Assembly (NCBI RefSeq): GCF_902686445.1
Contig: NC_062232.1
Location: 18,210,897-18,274,896, forward strand
Reading direction: 5' to 3'
DNA from: Sciurus carolinensis
Taxonomy: Eukaryota; Chordata; Mammalia; Rodentia; Sciuridae
DNA: 64,000 nt
Shown here: piece by piece, positions 26,405-39,435 of the stretch
How the letters are laid out: the number at the start of each line of letters is the position of its first letter
How positions within the stretch are numbered: the first letter of the stretch is position 1
Program-made: the position numbers and the translations under genes
The notes under the pieces: generated by a model
Seen by the model: only the letters and a program-made list of their open reading frames with translations
Database searches by the model: none
Told to the model about the DNA's origin: nothing

Positions 26405-26567
26405 CTTTTTTTGAATTTATTTTTATTGTAAACAAATGGGATAGATGTTGTTTCTCTGTTTGTACATGAAGTAAAGGCATACCATTTGTGTAATCATACA
26501 TTTACATAGGGTAATGGTGTTTGAGTCATTCTGTTATTTGTTCTTTCCCCCCACGCCTCCCACCCCT
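26405..26567 (-). mobile_element. Short L1 3' end with target duplication
   Basis: This is a reverse-oriented copy of the 1-405 type 3' end: TATTTTTATTGTAAACAAAT, ATACCATTTGTGTAATCATA, CATTTACATAGGGTAATGGT. It is flanked by ACTTATTACTTCC (26393-26405) and ACTTATCACTTCC (26568-26580), one mismatch. A very 5'-truncated insertion. Confidence 0.85.
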
Positions 26568-26879
26568 ACTTATCACTTCCTAAACTAACCTTTCTAATAC
26601 CAAATGTTTGGATTCACACAAATATTGTTTACTTTTTTAAAATTACAAAACAATTACAAATTTAAACATTAATATATTAACCACCCCATCACATTCAGAA
26701 GCACATTTAAATCAATTTAGAATCATCATGATCAGTAGTTGAAACTGAAGCATTCATTCAAGGGTCAAGGGTCAAGAATATTTAACATTGAGCAGTGATC
26801 CTAGCAAATGCCAAAAAGCAGGAAAAGAGTAAAGGTGATGTTTGATGAGAAAAACTACCAAGAATGCATAAAATGATTA

Positions 26880-27660
26880 CTTAAAATTTTCAGGAAATCA
26901 ACTGAAAAACTATGAGACTTAAAGTTTATTAACGTGGTCAAATACAAGAACAGTACATGATAACTTCCTTATACACAGAAAAACCAACTAAAAATAGAAT
27001 TTTAAAATTTCATTCACAATAGAAATAAAAACAACAAACTAGAAATAAACCTAAGAAGAAACAATATTTTTGAAAGCTACCAAATTTCCCTAAAAGATAT
27101 TTTAAAAATCCAAATAAGGAATGATACATCATGTCTCAATAAGACAAGTCAATAGTGTACAGATATTAATTTTCCCTAAATTGACCTAAAAACTCAGTGC
27201 AATCCCGGGGAAGATCCTATGAGGTTTTCTGGTAAGAAACATGACAAATTGAGCCTATATTTCATATAAGAGGAAAAATGGCAATAACTAAGAAGTATTT
27301 GAAAAAGCAAAACATGAAGGTGAAGGAACCTTGCCAGACAGCTGAAGTTCTAAAAAAGTGACAATAATTCAAAATGGCATTGAAATTAGAAAATGATAAG
27401 TTGAGACAGAACAACTGGCTATCCATTTGAGCAAAAATAATAAAGTCTAAACCCATACCATATATTATACATTTTAAAAAATTCATATTAACAAGCTAAA
27501 TGAAGGTATATATGTGTAAGTACTGGAACAAAATACAGGAAAAGTTTTATACAATATTGGGAAAGTTCTTTCTAAGCAAGATATATCACTGAGTAACCAT
27601 AAAATGGAAAACAATGACAGTTGTGACATTAAAATTAAATATTTTTCTGATAAAAGACAC
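26880..27660 (+). mobile_element. Ancient L1M ORF2 fragment
   Basis: TTCATTCACAATAGAAATAA, AAACTAGAAATAAACCTAAG, AATTGACCTAAAAACTCAGT and GATAAAAGACACCTAG follow L1 ORF2 order. It is heavily mutated. Confidence 0.75.
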
Positions 27661-28009
27661 CTAGGGGATTTTTAAAACAATTACACACATGAGCCTTAGC
27701 TCCTTATAAAAATCTCATTTTCCCTCTTTCCTCTTTAAGAAGTTACTGTTTAGTAAGTCACTGTTTCTTATAGAAGTATGTTGCACTTCTTGCATATGGA
27801 TCCGAGAATAGACTTTTCCATTTTTTAAATTTTTAGTTCTAAGCAATTTCTATGAAAGGTTAGTGATTAAGTGTTGTGTGGTTCTTTTAACTAATTAAGT
27901 TATTATTGCAATCTAGTTTACTTTGTGTACATGTTGTTGCAGGTTTCTCTTTGTGAAAATAGAACTACAATAAAAGATCCCACATAAAACAGTTTGTTAC
28001 AAAATGCTA

Positions 28010-28472
28010 TGTTGGAAATGGTGACTGAACTATGGGTTTTGAACTGTCCTATGATTCCCCTCTGAAGAACTCTCCATGTAAAAGTGAAGAGACAGCCCGG
28101 TTGCTACGGTGACAACACTGTTCAATAGGAGATTCTGTGCCAGCCACAGAGCTATTTAGTTTTTAACTTTGAATTTCAGACACCAACTGCTTGGGGGTAG
28201 AAAGTTATGGGCGCAAGCTGATAATCACAATCGGGCTGCTTATACTCATGACCTTGACTCTACCTGCTATGAAGAAACTTACCCATAATAACCGTTTTAA
28301 TGATAAACATATAATAAATGTGCTGAGCTTGCTCATGGTCACTCTTTCTCCATCAGAAGTTGGCTGAACCACCAAGCACCAGTTTTATCTCTGTTCGTGT
28401 GTCTGTCTTTTCTCCATCCGTACATCGATTGGTTCAGTTACCCCTGAATAAATTGTTGTGCAGGTTGCAACA
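28010..28472 (+). mobile_element. Solo ERV LTR with 6-bp target duplication
   Basis: This 463-bp block begins TGTTGGAAATGG and ends GGTTGCAACA, flanked by ATGCTA at 28004-28009 and 28473-28478. AATAAA-type signals occur near 28312 and 28446, and a CT-rich segment follows the first. No internal viral sequence is present. A 6-bp duplication is common for class II (betaretrovirus-like) elements, so that class is inferred. It is antisense to CNKSR2. Confidence 0.85.
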
Positions 28473-28478
28473 ATGCTA

Positions 28479-29299
28479 TTTATTGGAAGTAGTTATTTAA
28501 AATATACCACAGTTCACCATTTTTTTTCTGACAAGTAGTATGTGACTTAAGTGAAATTTAATACAGTAAGTGTAGAAAGAATTAACACTCACACATTGGG
28601 ATCAATATAAAAACCCTTATTTAGGATATAGCTCTGCCTTTAATAATCAGACACTAAGATCAGTTATGGGACTATATGCTACTTCTGTACTTCCAGAGCA
28701 GAACCAAATCCACAAGAAATATTTAATATATGCTTATATAATGAATATCCTTTCTGCTTTATTTTAAAATTCAACATAAATTTAAAGTTAGTTTTGTTGG
28801 GTTTCTTTGAATTTCCTGTAATTTTTTTCTTTTAAAATTTTTATGTAGTAAAGAATCAGCAGTTAACTCCTTTTTTCTATAACTCACCTTTACAGTCATC
28901 AACCACAGTCATGGTAGTATTTAACATACCTTCCCTGCCTCTCATCATAGAATCTGAGTTGTCTTTAATGTTTTATGGAGGTAGGCAACTTAATAATAAA
29001 GTTCATATAAAAAATCAGGGACAGAACTGCTAATGTATACAAATATATCATGGGAGTGAGTCCACTGTTTTAGAAAGTATAAACAGTATGAGTTTCTAAT
29101 TTTGGTAATGATGTTTCAAAGAAAATAAATATACTGGTGATAAGATTGAGAATACTGATGAATAACAAATTTTCCCTATTCTTGTTACCTATAAATGATC
29201 ATATCTGAAAATCAAGGCAGAAAAACCTGCCATATGAAAAGGACCTCTTCCTACTTTATGGGAAATTGCTTTAAAAAATATGCCAAGGTTAGAATCATG
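28479..29299. other. AT-rich intronic stretch, nothing recognised
   Basis: No supported feature. Confidence 0.5.
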
Positions 29300-29720
29300 T
29301 TTTTTTCCTAGTATTTTTGTGACTCCATTTTCTTTCAGTTAGGCTTCTAATCCACTTGGAGGTTATTCTTGTGTGATGCAAGGTATAGATCTAATTTTAT
29401 CTTTCTCCAGATTGCCTCTCCAGTTGTCTAAGCACAATGAACAAATTTCACCATTTATGAAAAAATCTCTTTTATCCCCTGAAATTGGAGATGCCACCTG
29501 TATCATATAGTAAATTTCTAAATGAGCCAGATACTAGTTCTGGGTTTTCTATTCTATTCCACTGGTATTTTGTCTGTTTATAGGCCAACATCATACTATT
29601 ATTATAGAGGCTTTATAATGCTTTAATGTATGGTAAAGATAATCTTCCATTACAGTTTTTCATTGTTTTCCTGACTCTTCTTGTCTATAGGTATAGGCTT
29701 CATGTACTTGTTTAAAAGGT
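29300..29720 (-). mobile_element. Ancient L1 ORF2 fragment
   Basis: TTCTTGTGTGATGCAAGGTA, TCTATTCTATTCCACTGGTA and TAGGCCAACATCATACTATT are reverse-oriented L1 ORF2 landmarks. It is old and frame-broken. Confidence 0.75.
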
Positions 29721-30039
29721 TTGACTCAATCATAAGATTAAGGATTCAATAAATTAAGAATTATATCCTAAGCATAATTAGGATGGCAAACAAAGCACAA
29801 AACTTAAATTCTGTCAAAAAATGAGAATTCCACTGTTCACTATTATAGCATGACCTTCTCTTAGCATAAATATTTAAAAGCTCACTAAATTTCAACTGGT
29901 TTCATGTTCTAGGATATTAAGAATGTATTTTTATTGGTGTAATGTTGTAATGTAACATATGTTCACATTTGCCTCTAAAATTTCAGATTAGTTGCTAGGT
30001 TAAAAAATGAAAAATCATATAAATATTAAGTTTTCTTCT

Positions 30040-30120
30040 GGGTTTGGGATGTAGCTCAGTGGTAGAGTACTTGCCTAGCAAGTATAAGGCTCTGTGTTCA
30101 ATTTTGGTACTACAAACAAA
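30040..30120 (+). repeat. ID SINE with perfect 12-bp target duplication
   Basis: GGGTTTGGGATGTAGCTCAG and TGGTAGAGTACTTGCCTAGC begin a complete ID. AAGTTTTCTTCT flanks it at 30028-30039 and 30121-30132. Confidence 0.88.
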
Positions 30121-30569
30121 AAGTTTTCTTCTAAAATAATGAATTTGCTAAGTATCGAAAATTCAAATATAGCCTTTGACATAAACATTTGCATTACTTA
30201 ACTAAATATGAACATAAATCATTTGAAAATATTAATGATTTCTAATTTTCTAAATTTTCTTGAATAAACAAACCAGGATCTTTATGAAGTTTCCTTTTAT
30301 TTGCACTAGGCTTTCAACTCTATGTCCTTACTTATTCAAGGATACCACAAAAAGTTACATGGTTTGTGTACTGCTAATCTGCACATCATATATGGGATGT
30401 GTCAGCCCTGTTTTTGCCTTTTTTGTTATCACCAGAAAAGCAATTCTTCAAACTCAGGTAAGATGAACTAAAGAAAAATAAAGGTCACTATTAGGTAGAA
30501 TTCTTACTTAATTTGGGAGGTCATATGATTCAGAGAAAATGTATGGTGAGGAATTTAGAGTCAGATGGG

Positions 30570-30740
30570 CCTGGTTTCAAATCCAAAATCTGTCATTTAT
30601 CATAGAGTCATTTAACTTAATTCTCATCTTTGAACTTGGTTAACAACATCTATCCTAGAGATGTTGCTGCAAAGTACAAATTAAGTCCTTAAAATATGAA
30701 CAGTAACTGACTTTCAGTAGGCACTAAATGGTTACTATTT
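30570..30740 (+). repeat. MIR
   Basis: GGGCCTGGTTTCAAATCCAA, AGTCATTTAACTTAATTCTC and a degenerate 3' end follow the forward MIR order. Confidence 0.7.
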
Positions 30741-32471
30741 GTACAATTATATAGTTTCATATTTATTATAGAGTAAAAGTCTCTCAAGAGCAAAGGTTAT
30801 ATCATTTCTCTTTGCTTTTTCCAGAATGAGATACACAGCGATCTAAACAAAGGCAGTAAAAGAAAATGTTTGCTCTGACTGATTCTAAAGGTGAAATTTA
30901 GCTAAATATAGAGACTGTTACATGTTGTATAGGTTTCTATAATAGGACTTAGTACACTGTTTAATAGGCAGAGAAATACACACATATACACAGACACATA
31001 TCATGACTACATAATTATGAAAGGAAAAAGGGCAAAAATAGGCCATCGAAAAATGATGTATTCAAAACCCAGAAATTATATTTGTCTGGTTTTTAAAAGA
31101 ATTAAAATGAATTATTTCTGATTCAGATCTTTGAAGCACATGTCATCAACATTTTGGTTAAATGTTTGTAGATTTACATCACTAACAAAAAATATGAACT
31201 CATACATTTTATTTTAAGATCCACTCTTTTTACCACAAAAAGGTTGCTGTTTACACTTAAAATTTTCAGTTCTAAGACTATCCTTAGAGTGGGCTACCCA
31301 ATCATTTTACTTTCTCCTAAACATTTCTTAACACAGTTTTCTAAGCTCATTCATTTTAATACTATTTACATCCCTAAAATCCTTGTTTATAATAGAATTC
31401 CTAATTTAAGGAATCACTGCTCAAAAAGATACATCTTGACCAAAAGGAACAAGTTTGAACAAGATATAGCTGTGTATTTAAATTTCAAGACCAAAAGACT
31501 ATAAAGGAAAACACTTGTAAGGGGCTAAGAAAGGAATGACTGAAACATAAAAGTTGTAAAATATTATCTTTTGTCCACACTGTGTCTCATCCATGAACTC
31601 TCTAAAATTTAGATGAGTTTGTCCAAGAAGAATTTAGATAATTTATTAATATAAAATGATACTTTCTTTCTATATTTTGAACTGTCTTTTCATTAAGGCA
31701 ACAACTTTGAACTTTTAGCTTATAGAAGAAAAGTTTTCAATAAAAATGTTTAATCTATACAAACAGATAAAAGGGAAATCTATGATCTTTAAATAAAATA
31801 TTTATTAGTTCTTGAAACAGACAAAAGAGAAGGAAAAGGACACAGAATACTATTAGTCCTTTCCCTAAATTTATGTGTGACGAAAAATTTAAAAGAAAGA
31901 ATATTTCTCTGAGATGAGGCATTATCTTTTAGGGTGATTTCATCGTTTGACAAATATTTATTGTGCCCAAGTTCCAAATACCATTGAAGTCTTCTGAAAC
32001 TCAGACATTGCTAAGTTCTAGTAAAATACTATGTATAACCAAATGAAAATATGTGGGATTCTATATTTTAGAAGTATGACATTTTATTAAATGGTGAGGA
32101 TAGAATCATCTAATTATTTAAGTTTGCATAATTGGAAGTTATTTTATTATTCCATGTTGGGTGAGCTATACATTTTTGGCAATGGAATCTTTATTTCTAT
32201 TTTAATTTTCTCAATAATCTTCTATTTTTCTCTATTTTCATTGTATAATTTCAGGGAAGTTATATTGGAATGGCTCAAAAATATCTAATTATTTACATTC
32301 AGCTTCGATTGTGGCATTAATTTATTGTGGGCTACTGGCATGACGCCTAATGGTAGCAATAATGATAACCAATACTTTTCCAGCTCCTACTATGATCTTT
32401 GTATTCATTATCAACCTGACTACAATCCTCCTTTATAGGTAGAATTGGTGGTAGTACTTCTACTACTAATA
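30741..32471. other. AT-rich intronic stretch, nothing recognised
   Basis: Intron 1; only chance ORFs. Confidence 0.5.
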
Positions 32472-32574
32472 GCCAATATTTATTTAGAATGTACTAAGTG
32501 GTAGTAACTATGACACATCTTTTACATAGATTATTCATAATAAACCTTAGTACTCTTTGAGGTGTTAATTCTTT
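32472..32574 (-). repeat. MIR, left half of a split copy
   Basis: GAATGTACTAAGTGGTAGTA ... TTTTACATAGATTATTCATA is reverse-oriented MIR. It continues at 33598 after the L1. Confidence 0.7.
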
Positions 32575-32965
32575 TTTTAATTTTTTTTTACAGACTGTAT
32601 TTTGATTTACTGTATGCAAATGGAGTACATTCTTTCATTTGTATGGTTACACATGATGTAGATTTGTACCATTTGTGTAATCATACGTGTACATAGGGTA
32701 ATTGATATCTGTCTCATTCCACTATTTTTCATATCCACTTCCTTCTCATTTCCCTCCTATGTAATCTAAAGTTTCTCCATTCTTCTCACACCCCACACCC
32801 CACTCCCATTATGTATCATTCTCCACTTGTCAGGGAAAACATTTGGTCTTTGGTTTTTGGGGATTGGCTTATTTCACTTAGCATGATAATTCTCCAATTC
32901 CATCCATTTATCTGCAAGTGCCATAATATTATTCTTCTTTATGGTTGAATAATATTCCATTGAGA

Positions 32966-33029
<64 letters not shown>

Positions 33030-33597
33030 TTTCTTTATCCATTCATCTTTTGAAGGGCATCTAGATTAGTTCCACAATCTAGTTATTGTGAACTGGGCTG
33101 CTATAAACATTGATGTGGCTGTGTTACTGTAGTTTGCTGATTTTAAGTCCCTTGGGTATAAACCAAGGAGTGGGATAACTGGATCAAAAGGTGGGTCCAT
33201 TCAAAGTTTTCTGAGGATTCTCCATACTGCTTTCCAGAGTGGCTGCACTAATTTGCAACTCCACCAGCAATGTAAAAGTATGTCTTTTTCCCCACATCCA
33301 CGCCAAAATCTATTATTGTGTTCTTGATAATAGCCTTTCTAACTGGAGTAAGATGAAATCCTAGAGTTGTTTAAATCTGTATTTCTCTCATTACTAGAGA
33401 TGTTGAACACTTTTTCATATATTTATTAATTGCCTATATATCTTCTTTTTAAAGTATCTGTCCAGTTCCTTGGCCCATTTATTGATTGGTTTTTTTGTAT
33501 TTTTGGTGTAAAGTTTTGTAAGTTATTTATAAATTTTGGAGATTGGTGCTCTATCTGAATTGTGTGTGGAAAAGACACCTACAGGAGACTGGAGGTC
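32575..33597 (-). mobile_element. 5'-truncated L1 inserted in a MIR
   Basis: It starts with the T-rich run of a reversed poly(A) tail, then a 3' UTR (ACCATTTGTGTAATCATACG). ORF2 C-terminal sequence follows, including GGTATAAACCAAGGAGTGGG and CTTTCCAGAGTGGCTGCACT. A (TG)n(TA)n tract lies inside. The flanks CTTTGAGGTGTTAATTCTTT (32555-32574) and CTTTGAGAGGTGTTATTCCT (33598 on) are a decayed target duplication. The last roughly 23 bp before 33597 do not look like L1 and may be filler. Confidence 0.85.
32966..33026. repeat. (TG)n(TA)n compound microsatellite in L1
   Basis: About 7 TG units then about 23 TA units, in the reverse complement of the L1 ORF2 TATATACACA site. It is likely unstable or polymorphic. 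Confidence 0.92.
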
Positions 33598-33745
33598 CTT
33601 TGAGAGGTGTTATTCCTTTACTTTAAAAATAAGAAAACTGAAACTCAAAGAGGTTATTGTTTGTCCAAATCCATTAGGTCAATAAGTAACAAACTAGAAA
33701 TTAAATCTAGATTGATTTGTCTTTAAAGATTATATTTTCTCTCAA
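33598..33745 (-). repeat. MIR, right half of a split copy
   Basis: AAATAAGAAAACTGAAACTC and AAAGAGGTTATTGTTTGTCC continue the reverse-oriented MIR from 32574. Confidence 0.75.
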
Positions 33746-34600
33746 TGTAATACAGTAACTGTTTATGCTAGAGAGAGGTAGTTATACAATGGTCATGGTG
33801 GACAGCTCTGAGTGGTCTATTATTCAGAAGCACAAGCCACTATGACTTAAAACTTTTAAAAATTCAGATAAAGCTCAGAATGAGTACATTATGATTACCT
33901 AAGGGAAAGAATAACTGTACTGCCCTAATAGGCTTTTATGGTAGACTCCAATGTCTACAGCAATTTTTAAAAAAACTAATTGTGTAGGTTGTTAAATATC
34001 ACATTTTACTATAAAAATTCAAACACATATACAAACAAAAATATTGACCAAACTTACAGAAAGAGTGCTGTTATTAGAAAGTTATGTGTTTCAAGCAAGA
34101 CTACAGATAGAGGAAAACCATCTACAAAATAAATTTTCTTTCATTTGAAGGTTATACAATAAACTTTTATATAAAAATATAAAAAAGTTTTAACTTGAAG
34201 ACATACATTCAAGAAGAGTTCATTCGATTAAAGGTTTTCTTTGTTTTATGGAAGGTGCTTATTTTAACCATAGAGACGCTGATGATCATATTAATAAAAC
34301 ATCCTTAGAACAATATTTATGCTTGAAAATAATTTAAGTAGTTGGAGGTAGGCAGTTTCTACAGTGCCATATTTTACTGGTATTTATCACTGATGATCAA
34401 CCAAGTTTTCTACTATTGCATTACTGTTCTGTAAAATAATTAAGGGCTTTAGATATATGTACAAATTAGAAGTCATCAAACTTTTAGGTTAAATGTACAA
34501 CTGTATATATTCAGATGGGAAAAAATGGGTCATATTCCAGTGATACCTGGGTTGTTGAGACTGGTTTTGTGAGACTGGTTACCACATTAAAAATAAAAAT
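33746..34600. other. AT-rich intronic stretch, nothing recognised
   Basis: No supported feature. Confidence 0.5.
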
Positions 34601-34611
34601 AGGAACAAAGT

Positions 34612-34690
34612 GGGGAGGGGTGTATCTCAGTGGTAGAGTGCTTGCCTAGAATGGGTGAGGCCATGGGTTCAATCCCCAGCATGGGGGTGG
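34612..34690 (+). repeat. ID SINE
   Basis: GGGGAGGGGTGTATCTCAGT, GGTAGAGTGCTTGCCTAGAA and GGGTTCAATCCCCAGCATGG. AGGAACAA occurs at 34601-34608 and 34698-34705, a probable target duplication. The tail is G-rich rather than A-rich. Confidence 0.82.
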
Positions 34691-34709
34691 GGGACAGAGG
34701 AACAAGATT

Positions 34710-36409
34710 CAATTTCTGAGTTCTTTAATTTTAACATATCATTACCATTAAAATTTAAAATAAAACACAAAACAAATTTGTAAAACAAGCATAACTAAAT
34801 TAAGAATTCAAAACTGTTGGTTCAATATAAGTCATGGATTTCAGTTTTTACACTTCTTAAAGTTAATTTTTCCTGGAACTTAGACATTTGAGAAACATTT
34901 CAGTTACATCATGTGCCAATTTGCCATTTGCCATGGAACATGAAGAGCCCAGGTGGCTGCCAATGATGTGAACTTTCCCTACTAGCCCTACAAGTATGAG
35001 TCACTGCTGTCCTGAGGTGACCACACTTCTGACAGTGGCAGAAAATATGTTATTATTCCATCTTTGACAGCAGCTATCAGAAAATGTGCATAATGACACA
35101 GTTCATTCTCAAGTGATTAAGTTACATGATTTTGTCTTTCTTAAAGAATGCCATCTTAAAAAATGCAACACCTAAAAATTAACAGGAATGCAAAGGAAAT
35201 AGTTCCTAAGGACAGTAAATGCAATTAGAGTTGTTTAGAACAGAAATACCATGACATTTCATTGCGGAAAGAAAAAGTACCGTCCATTTTCCCTTAATTA
35301 CTGAACACTTGATAGTATATAAGAGACTTACATAAATATTAAACTTGAAAAATCTATTAGTGTACTAATTTACATTTCGTTATTTTATTTAGTAATATCT
35401 CCATATTTGGAAGCCACATATTTACTTAAAAATAATTATCAGAAATCTCATTATGGGCAAGTAATTCACATACTTCATTAAATGATAAATGCAGACAACA
35501 TACTGGTATAGTTACTCTCAATTTTAAATAAATAAATATTCTTTGAAATCTGATTTCAAATTTTGAGGCTTTAACTCAATACTCAGACATAGAAATGCTG
35601 GAAGGAGAACAGTATGAATTATGCAAATTCACCACATAGAAAGAAACAATAACCAAAGCAGATTTTTTTAAAAGCACATCATGATAAGGTCTTGCAACAT
35701 ATTTTAAAATAATACTGTAGTCTTAATCTTTCAAATATTTTTTGATGTATCATGATACATATTTGTATTTGGTAAGGACCAATTTATTCTAATAGTATGA
35801 TTGAGGCTAATTAAGTGATATAAATAGTTCAGGATTATAGGTTCAAAAGTTAGTCCAAATACATACTTTTAGAAGCAGGTATAATATTCATAATTAAAGT
35901 GGAAAATTATTAAAATAAGTGAATTACAATAAATTATTCAGTATAGCAAACCACTTACTCAGCTCTAAACTGAACTCAAAATGTACTCTCTGCTCAGATT
36001 TCTGTTTAATCCTGTTGTACTGGAGTACACTAACAATCTGCAAAGCTTTAGAAAATGAGATTTAAAATCATTGAGTCATAGCACACAGAGATTAGAAGAC
36101 CTTTGGGAAAAGTTTCTCCAGAAGTTAATAGCATTTTAACTCTCTATAAATGGGGTTTGGCATTATCCAAATCTTACATTTGATTATGATAAAATAAAAT
36201 CTAAAATAAACATTCTTAATGAGGGGATTATTCTATGAAGTAGACTTGTTGCATGTGTTAATCAAGACGTGCTCTAGCTTTGACACCAGTAATCAAAAAA
36301 ATTCATTCTTTTTTGTTCCTAACAGAGATGTCCTCATAACAATGAAAAGATCTATGCAACATACTATTTCTAAGCTTTCACATATTGGGTTCTTTGTCAT
36401 ATTAATTTT
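34710..36409. other. AT-rich intronic stretch, nothing recognised
   Basis: No supported feature. Confidence 0.5.
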
Positions 36410-36510
36410 TCTGCAGGGAAGATATGTGAGTTTAGACAAGTTCTTTAACCCCTCTGAGCTCCGTTGCTTACACATAATGTGATGGCACAGGACCAAGAGA
36501 CTTCTAAAAG
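36410..36510 (+). repeat. MIR fragment
   Basis: ACAAGTTCTTTAACCCCTCT then GAGCTCCGTTGCTTACACAT matches the forward MIR core. Confidence 0.6.
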
Positions 36511-38360
36511 TTCTTTCTCCTAGTTTTCTATCAATTCATCTCATAGACTGTACAGAGAACAAGAATGTCAGTGTGTAGAAAAACTAAGTGTGTTCTTTTG
36601 TAAAAAATGTTACAAACTGTTTTAAATAATGATGCATTTCAATAATGAACAAAAGAACTGTATTTGAATTTGTGTTTCAAATTTGCCTACCAAATATTAA
36701 AACCATACATGTTAGAGGTCTATAAAAATAGTTATACATTTTGCTAAGTATTACAGGACATATTTATAGAAAAAGGAAGAAAAAATAAAAGTAAAGGAGA
36801 AAGATGTGTAACCTAATGTCTTAGGAATTTCCCAGGCAGAATTTGAAATGGTAAAGTGGTACTGATGCCCTAGACCTTGGGGATTCAGATCTACCTAAAA
36901 TATCAAAAACACACCTTCTGATTTTGTTACATAGCAAGTGTTTGTGTAAAGCACATGCAGTTTTGTGCTTGGCATTTAATCACAGGATGGAATAAAATTA
37001 AGCCAAAAAATTCAGAAGGTTCAACTGCCATTAGGTGTCCCTAAAGTAGATGTAAATAATATCAAGAATTCCCATTATTTACCATGTCTAAAACAAATAC
37101 AGGAATAAATTTAAAAGTTTAGAATCACAGAACTTTAGAGTTTTAAAGGAAAACATATAATTCAGCTTTCTTTTGCAGCAAAGGAAACCATAAATCCAAT
37201 TTATCATAGGTAGGTAACACTGATGGATAGAAGTAGAGCTGTCTCAACCAGATGATTTCATTTTTTAATGTAATCATTTAAGATTACATGGTTTTAAAAA
37301 TGAGTTATGAAGACTCAGGGCCAACCCCTCCCCACCAAGAAAATCCAAATGGTCTTCAGAGTCTGGATAAAAATATAAAATCTTGTATACTGTTGACCAC
37401 TATCATCTACAAACACATCAAAGTCAAAAAAGAGTGAAGAAGCTGTACAACAAATTCACAGTGAACAATATTTCTCAAAAGTACTACAGTTAACATTGTT
37501 ACATAGTTATACTGACTAAATGTCTTAATGAAATTCTGTATTTAAAAATTCTTATAACTGAATTTTTTATATAAGTTGTTATCACTTACGCAAGATATAC
37601 TCATGTAGGGTATATAGAACAGTTTTCAAGGAAAACACAAATAGAAGCCACAATGAAAAATCTAAGGACAAAAACCACTGAAAATAAAGGAATAAAAACT
37701 CAGCATAGAAACTTTGGGAAAGTATACTTTCCAACAACCACTCTATAGAACATGGGAACCAATTTGCAAACTTAATGCTTCTCAATTATCAATCCAAATA
37801 CCACTTGTGATACATGAATGAGAAAGGGCATTGTTTCTTAAGGATTCTCTCTTGTTTTCAGTGCTCTAAGCACGAATGAATTGGTTCATTTGTTTCTTGC
37901 AATTGACTGTGTCTCCTATGAAAAGTCGATAGTTCTTACCATTTAAATGACCTATAGTGCTCATAAGTGCCTATCATTTTCACTGCACAGATTCATTATT
38001 TAATAATTTAGACTAAAAAAAACATGTCTACAACCTGTAATGATAAAACTCATATTCTGATAATCTGAGTAAATCAGAGAAATGAAATTTCAATGATCAT
38101 GAACTTTTTAATAAAATAATGCTGAGAACTACTAAGGAACCATGATATAAAGGGTCTACTACTGAGATGAGGCCTAAACTATTGGGACTTAGCCAGGGAT
38201 AGCAGACCTATCAACAAAAATGTCTTAGGACTTTTGTATTGAGTTCTTGGCAAGAAGAATAAGATATACAATTCTAATAATTAGGCTCTTATGTCAAAAG
38301 ATCATGTGACTTGAATAATAGAAAATAATTTGGAGAGTAACATTCTAATAAAGCTGTTAG
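36511..38360. other. AT-rich intronic stretch, nothing recognised
   Basis: No supported feature. Confidence 0.5.
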
Positions 38361-38368
38361 AGATTTTC

Positions 38369-39435
38369 TGCTAGTTCTGTGAAGAATGTCATTGGTATCT
38401 GATGGAGATTATAATGAATTTGTAGACTGCTTTTGGTAACAAGGCCATTTTAACAATGTTCATTCTGCCTAAACATGAACATGGGAAGTCTTTCCATATT
38501 CCAGTGTCGTCTTTGATTATTTTCATTGGTGTTCTGTAATTTTCACTGTAGAACTCTTTCACCTCCTTGGTTAGATTTATTCTGAGAAGTTTTTTTGAAG
38601 TTATTATGGAATGGAATTTTTTCTTGATTTCTCAATGATTTCATGTATAGAAAAGCTACAAATTTTTGCATATTGTTTTTGTATCCTGCTATATATCCAT
38701 ATTTATTTAGCAGATCTAAAAATCTTCAGGTGAAATCTTCAGGGTCTTCTAACTACAGGATCATATCATCTGCAGATAAAGATTGAGTTCTTCCTTTCCT
38801 AATTGTACCTCTTTTATTTCTTACTCTTGCATAATTGCTCTGACTAAAATTTTCAAGTACTGTACTGAATAGGAGTAGTTAGAATTGAAATCCTTATTCC
38901 TGAGTTTCCCTCTGCAGTGTAATGTTTGCTTTGGGTTTGCCATATATATATCTTTTATTATGTTGAGGTACATTACTTGTATACCTAGTTACTTCATGTC
39001 TTTTATCATGAAAAGATGTGAATTTTGTCAAAGACTTTTTTGCGTCTATTGAAATGATCATGTGATTTTTCTATTCCTTGATTGCATTCATGTGGTGTAC
39101 TATGTTTATTGATTTAACATGCCAAACTATCCTTGTACTCATGGAATGACACCAACTTGATCATGTAGTATGTTTTTAATATGATGCTCAATTTGGTTTG
39201 CAAGCATATTATTGAGGATTTTTGCATATTTTCATCAAGGATATTAGTCATTGGATTCCTTTTTTGTGTCTTATTCAGTTGTGGTACCACAGTGATACTT
39301 GCTTTTCAGAATGAGTTTGGAAGCATTCCTTCCCTTTCTATTTCATGGAATAGTTTGAGAAACGTTGGTGCTAGCTCTTTTTTAAAGGTCTTATACAATT
39401 CAGCTGTGTATCTATCCAATTCTGAGTTTTTCTTT
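38369..39435 (-). mobile_element. Second twin-primed L1: inverted ORF2 segment
   Basis: On the minus strand the sequence reads as decayed L1 ORF2 reverse-transcriptase and downstream region. Plus-strand landmarks of the reversed copy are TTAACAATGTTCATTCTGCC, TTTGATTATTTTCATTGGTG and GGATCATATCATCTGCAGAT. It runs to the strand switch near 39436. Confidence 0.85.

Noticed and set aside
32966..33026. A replication origin or regulatory AT island
   Set aside because: The AT run is explained by microsatellite expansion within an L1; no other evidence supports function.
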